DNA of 7,580 nucleotides from the NCBI GenBank assembly GCA_902468045.1, contig CABQXG010000054.1, forward strand, positions 1 through 7,580, written 5' to 3'. This DNA comes from an uncultured Collinsella sp. (GTDB lineage: Bacteria; Actinomycetota; Coriobacteriia; Coriobacteriales; Coriobacteriaceae). This document shows positions 5,226 to 7,580 of this stretch, piece by piece; positions within the stretch are counted from its first letter, which is position 1; each line of letters begins with the position of its first letter. The translations under genes and the position numbers were made by a program. The notes under the pieces are model-generated. The model was given only the letters and a program-made list of their open reading frames with translations. It did no database searches and was not told the DNA's origin.

Positions 5226-5963
5226 TTGGTAGTACTTACCGATCAGCAGGCTGACGAGATGTTGAGTCGTCTAACTTCCTATTGCAAAGAGTATTCCTTG
5301 AGCGTAACTGATGTTGAGCTGAGGAAATGTATCCAGCATTTGGATTTGGTTCTTGAAACAAATAAGACAACCAATCTCACCCGTATTCTTAACGTAGAAG
5401 ATGCTGTAGTACTTCATATCCTCGACTCACTTGTTTTGCTCCCCTATATCAATAAGGCTCCTGAGGGAGCTTTGCTCGATATGGGAACAGGTGCGGGCTT
5501 CCCTGGTATTCCATTAACCATAACCACGCATCGTAAAGCTACTTATATTGACTCTGTTGGCAAGAAGGTTGATGCTGTTAATTCCTTTGTCCATGCTCTT
5601 GGATTGAAACATGCTCATGCGGTTCATGATCGTCTTGAAGAATATGCTCGAAGCCATAAGAAGCAGTTCTCTGTTGTAACCGCCCGCGCACTGGCCCCTC
5701 TACCGATTCTTGTTGAGTATGCGGCTCCGTACCTGAAGGATGGAGGGCTATTTGTTATCACCAAGGGCAATCCTTCGGATGAGGAGCTTGCTTCCGGCAT
5801 GTCAGCAGCTAAGATTTGCGGCTTCACTTTGCTTCTGAATGACGCAATTGATTTGCCTGAAGGCTTGGGTCACAGGGAGTTCATTGTTCTTAAGAAGAGT
5901 CATTCAGCATCCGTTTCATTGCCTCGTGCAAATGGCATGGCAAAGAAGAATCCGCTTGCCTAG
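5226..5963 (+). CDS. rsmG: 16S rRNA (guanine-527-N7)-methyltransferase RsmG (GidB)
   Basis: RsmG uses S-adenosylmethionine to methylate G527 in the 530 loop of 16S rRNA; loss of the enzyme gives low-level streptomycin resistance in other bacteria. The 245 residues show TNKTTNLTRI (45-54), HILDSL (64-69), the SAM-binding motif I LLDMGTGAGFPGIPL (83-97), TARALAPLPILVEYA (152-166) and a late HREFIVLKK (217-225). I chose the TTG at 5226 because AGGAG (5215-5219) lies six bases upstream; an earlier in-frame TTG at 5178 sits in the terminator T-run and lacks a ribosome site. Its base composition is clearly more AT-rich than yidC upstream. The stop codon is one base before the first parS site. Confidence 0.95.
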   Translation: MVVLTDQQADEMLSRLTSYCKEYSLSVTDVELRKCIQHLDLVLETNKTTNLTRILNVEDAVVLHILDSLVLLPYINKAPEGALLDMGTGAGFPGIPLTITTHRKATYIDSVGKKVDAVNSFVHALGLKHAHAVHDRLEEYARSHKKQFSVVTARALAPLPILVEYAAPYLKDGGLFVITKGNPSDEELASGMSAAKICGFTLLLNDAIDLPEGLGHREFIVLKKSHSASVSLPRANGMAKKNPLA

Positions 5964-5964
5964 A

Positions 5965-5980
5965 TGTTTCACGTGAAACA
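5965..5980. promoter_or_regulatory. parS site 1
   Basis: TGTTTCACGTGAAACA is an exact match to the conserved chromosomal parS palindrome, and flanking A and T extend the symmetry to 18 bp (5964-5981). ParB loads here to form the partition complex near the origin. It starts one base after the rsmG stop codon. Confidence 0.97.
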
Positions 5981-6003
5981 TAATGGATACTAACAGCTTG
6001 CAG

Positions 6004-6019
6004 TGTTTCACGTGAAACA
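6004..6019. promoter_or_regulatory. parS site 2
   Basis: This is an exact copy of the 16-bp parS palindrome, exactly 39 bp from both the first and third copies. The 23-bp spacers on either side share no obvious sequence, so only the sites and their spacing look conserved. Confidence 0.97.
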
Positions 6020-6042
6020 TAGCGGTTGATATCGATTCGGAA

Positions 6043-6058
6043 TGTTTCACGTGAAACA
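6043..6058. promoter_or_regulatory. parS site 3
   Basis: This is the third exact parS palindrome, with symmetry extending to 18 bp (6042-6059). It lies 39 bases before the parA start, within the probable parA promoter region, so ParB bound here could repress its own operon. A TTGACA follows at 6067-6072, but no -10 element at a proper distance is visible. Confidence 0.97.
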
Positions 6059-6097
6059 TCCTCCGTTTGACAGCTTTAATACACACCAGGAGGGACC

Positions 6098-6898
6098 GTG
6101 GGATTTCGCGACGTTAAGCGTTCTAAGAGCGCAAAAGACACGCGTATCATTGCAATCATCAATCAAAAAGGCGGCGTCGGTAAGTCAACGACGGCTGTAA
6201 ACCTTGCAGCAGCACTGGGTGAGCAGGGTCGTAAGACACTGATTGTCGATTTTGATCCGCAGGGAAACAGCACCAGTGGATTCGGAATTGAAAAAGAAGA
6301 CCTTGATCACTGCATCTATGATGCATTGTTGAATGATGTGCCGGCAGAATCGCTTGTTCTTGATACAAATTGTAAAAAGGTATTCGTTATTCCGGCTACA
6401 ATTCAACTTGCAGGCGCGGAAATTGAGCTCGTAAGCGCAATTGCTCGTGAAACCCGCCTCAAAGATTTGCTTGAGCCGATTCAGGACGAGTTTGACTTTA
6501 TTTTCATTGACTGTCCTCCTTCGCTCGGCCTGCTTACTATCAACGCTTTGACCGCAGCAGACAGCGTTTTGATTCCGATCCAGTGCGAATATTACGCACT
6601 CGAGGGCGTTACGAAGCTGCTTGAGTCAATGAAGATGGTCAAATCACGGCTGAACAAGGGCTTAGACACCTATGGTGTGCTTATGACCATGTATGACTCG
6701 CGTACTTCACTATCGAATCAGGTTGTTGAGGAGGTTCAATCGTACTTTGGTGATAAGGCGTTTAAGACGCTAATCCCCCGTACAGTTAAAATCTCCGAAG
6801 CTCCGTCTTTTGGAGAACCGGTAATTACCTATGCACCTCAAAATAAGGGTGCAAAAGCATATATGAACCTTGCAAAAGAGGTGATCAAGCGTGCCTAG
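6098..6898 (+). CDS. parA: Chromosome-partitioning ATPase ParA (Soj)
   Basis: ParA is a Walker-type ATPase that binds DNA non-specifically as an ATP dimer and moves ParB-parS complexes; in Bacillus, Soj also regulates DnaA. The 266 residues carry the deviant Walker A KGGVGKST (24-31) with signature lysine K24, the A' motif DFDPQGN (51-57), Walker B FIFIDCPPS (134-142) and the conserved RTVKISEAPSFG (228-239). A short basic N-terminal extension (about 15 residues) precedes the fold. GTG 6098 is supported by AGGAGG (6088-6093), though the spacing of four bases is tight. Three parS sites lie directly upstream, and parB overlaps its end by eight bases. The oriC-proximal position fits a chromosomal rather than plasmid ParA. 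Confidence 0.97.
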   Translation: MGFRDVKRSKSAKDTRIIAIINQKGGVGKSTTAVNLAAALGEQGRKTLIVDFDPQGNSTSGFGIEKEDLDHCIYDALLNDVPAESLVLDTNCKKVFVIPATIQLAGAEIELVSAIARETRLKDLLEPIQDEFDFIFIDCPPSLGLLTINALTAADSVLIPIQCEYYALEGVTKLLESMKMVKSRLNKGLDTYGVLMTMYDSRTSLSNQVVEEVQSYFGDKAFKTLIPRTVKISEAPSFGEPVITYAPQNKGAKAYMNLAKEVIKRA

Positions 6899-7580
6899 TG
6901 TAAAGAAACGTGGCGGATTGGGACGTGGACTCAATGCTTTGGTCTCAGAGGCCGAGTATGAGACCGGCGGTTCGGCTGCATCGGCTTCAAATGCCGCATC
7001 TGAAACAAAACTACCTATTGAGGATATTGTTCCCAACCCTAATCAGCCGCGAATTCACTTTAACGAAACTGAACTTCGCGAGTTGAGCGAGTCAATCCAA
7101 GAACATGGCGTTTTGCAGCCGCTTTTGGTTCGCAAGCATGGAAACGGCTATGAGATCATTGCTGGTGAGCGTCGTTACCAAGCTTCAAAGCTTGCTGGTC
7201 TTGAGGAACTGCCTGTCATCATTAAAGATGTTAACGATGAAGAGATGCTGGCTCTTGCTCTTATCGAAAACCTTCAACGTTCTGATCTGAATCCCGTCGA
7301 AGAGGCTAAGGGCTATCGACAGCTCATCGATGCCAGCGGTATGACCCAGGAGGCATTGTCGAGGGCGGTAAGCAAGTCACGCTCTGCAATTACAAACTCG
7401 CTGCGCCTTCTCGATCTCCCTGAAGTTGTTCAGCAGATGATTTTTGAGGGCAAACTTACTGCTGGTCATGCGCGTGCGATTCTTGCAGTTCCCTATGAGG
7501 ACGCTCGAATTCGACTTGCAGAGAAGGTTGTTGCAGAGGGCCTTTCCGTAAGAGCGACAGAAAATCTTGCCCCGTTGTTT
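6891..7580 (+). CDS. parB: Chromosome-partitioning protein ParB (Spo0J), 5' part
   Basis: ParB is the CTP-dependent DNA clamp that loads at parS and spreads to build the partition complex. The window holds 230 codons; the dimerisation C-terminus is beyond the right edge. The GTG at 6891 overlaps the parA stop and follows GAGGTGA (6878-6884), an excellent ribosome site inside parA. The N-terminal GLGRGLNAL (9-17) is the usual ParA-contacting stretch, followed by a Ser/Ala-rich linker. The CTP-binding boxes are QPLLVR (76-81), GERRYQA (92-98) and ENLQRSDLNPVEEA (126-139). A helix-turn-helix at about 151-172 (MTQEALSRAVSKSRSAITNSLR) should read parS. The GERRxRA box has Gln at 97 where Arg is usual. 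Confidence 0.97.
   Translation, partial: MPSVKKRGGLGRGLNALVSEAEYETGGSAASASNAASETKLPIEDIVPNPNQPRIHFNETELRELSESIQEHGVLQPLLVRKHGNGYEIIAGERRYQASKLAGLEELPVIIKDVNDEEMLALALIENLQRSDLNPVEEAKGYRQLIDASGMTQEALSRAVSKSRSAITNSLRLLDLPEVVQQMIFEGKLTAGHARAILAVPYEDARIRLAEKVVAEGLSVRATENLAPLF

Noticed and set aside
6067..6072. TTGACA upstream of parA as a -35 element
   Set aside because: The expected -10 position falls on the ribosome site (GAGGGA), so no complete promoter can be assigned.
6435..6455. CGTGAAAC in parA as a further parS
   Set aside because: Only one half matches; overall agreement is about 11 of 16, which is not convincing.

Overview
The window reads as the chromosomal replication-origin region of an actinobacterium. 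It is most likely a member of the Coriobacteriia, with a Collinsella-like genus as best guess from protein style; I cannot confirm the genus without a search. Pointers are a DnaA whose P-loop reads YGKSGLGKTH (close to the actinobacterial YGESGLGKTH form), frequent GTG/TTG starts, a short Jag without its N-terminal domain, and moderately high GC with a drop on the right. The layout is the classic jag-yidC-yidD-rnpA-rpmH / oriC / dnaA order, with rsmG-parA-parB following jag.

Left arm (1-2655, minus strand): the 5' 429 codons of dnaA run off the left edge. Immediately upstream, 15 bases away and in the same orientation, is an unusual 450-residue gene. It encodes a GHKL (SpoIIAB/RsbW-like) ATPase domain, a long Gln/Pro/Tyr-rich uncharged linker and a C-terminal winged-helix-like domain. 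It sits between oriC and dnaA, where dnaA would normally be the first gene, so dnaA is probably the second gene of its operon.

Origin (2656-3000): an AT-rich intergenic region holds seven 9-mers within one mismatch of TTTTCAACA, two of them exact, packed into 123 bases on both strands. No standard TTATCCACA or TTGTCCACA box is visible. I read this as a DnaA-box cluster of non-canonical sequence. A strong promoter (TTGACA/TACAAT) then fires rightward into rpmH through a leader with a 7-bp GC hairpin.

Right arm (3001-5179, plus strand): rpmH, rnpA, yidD, yidC and jag form a compact run for ribosomal protein L34, RNase P protein, membrane-protein insertion and an RNA-binding regulator. It is closed by a strong intrinsic terminator at 5148-5179.

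Segregation module (5226-7580, plus strand): rsmG, then three perfect parS sites (TGTTTCACGTGAAACA) spaced exactly 39 bp apart, then parA and the 5' 230 codons of parB, which overlaps parA by 8 bases. A fourth, degenerate parS-like site (14 of 16) lies inside the dnaA linker-coding region. ParA and ParB would load on these sites to segregate the origin, and genes on both arms point away from the origin in the direction of fork movement.

The core genes are ordinary. The items worth a second look are the ATPase/winged-helix gene fused into the dnaA operon, the unorthodox box cluster, the parS arrangement and a few RNA hairpins.
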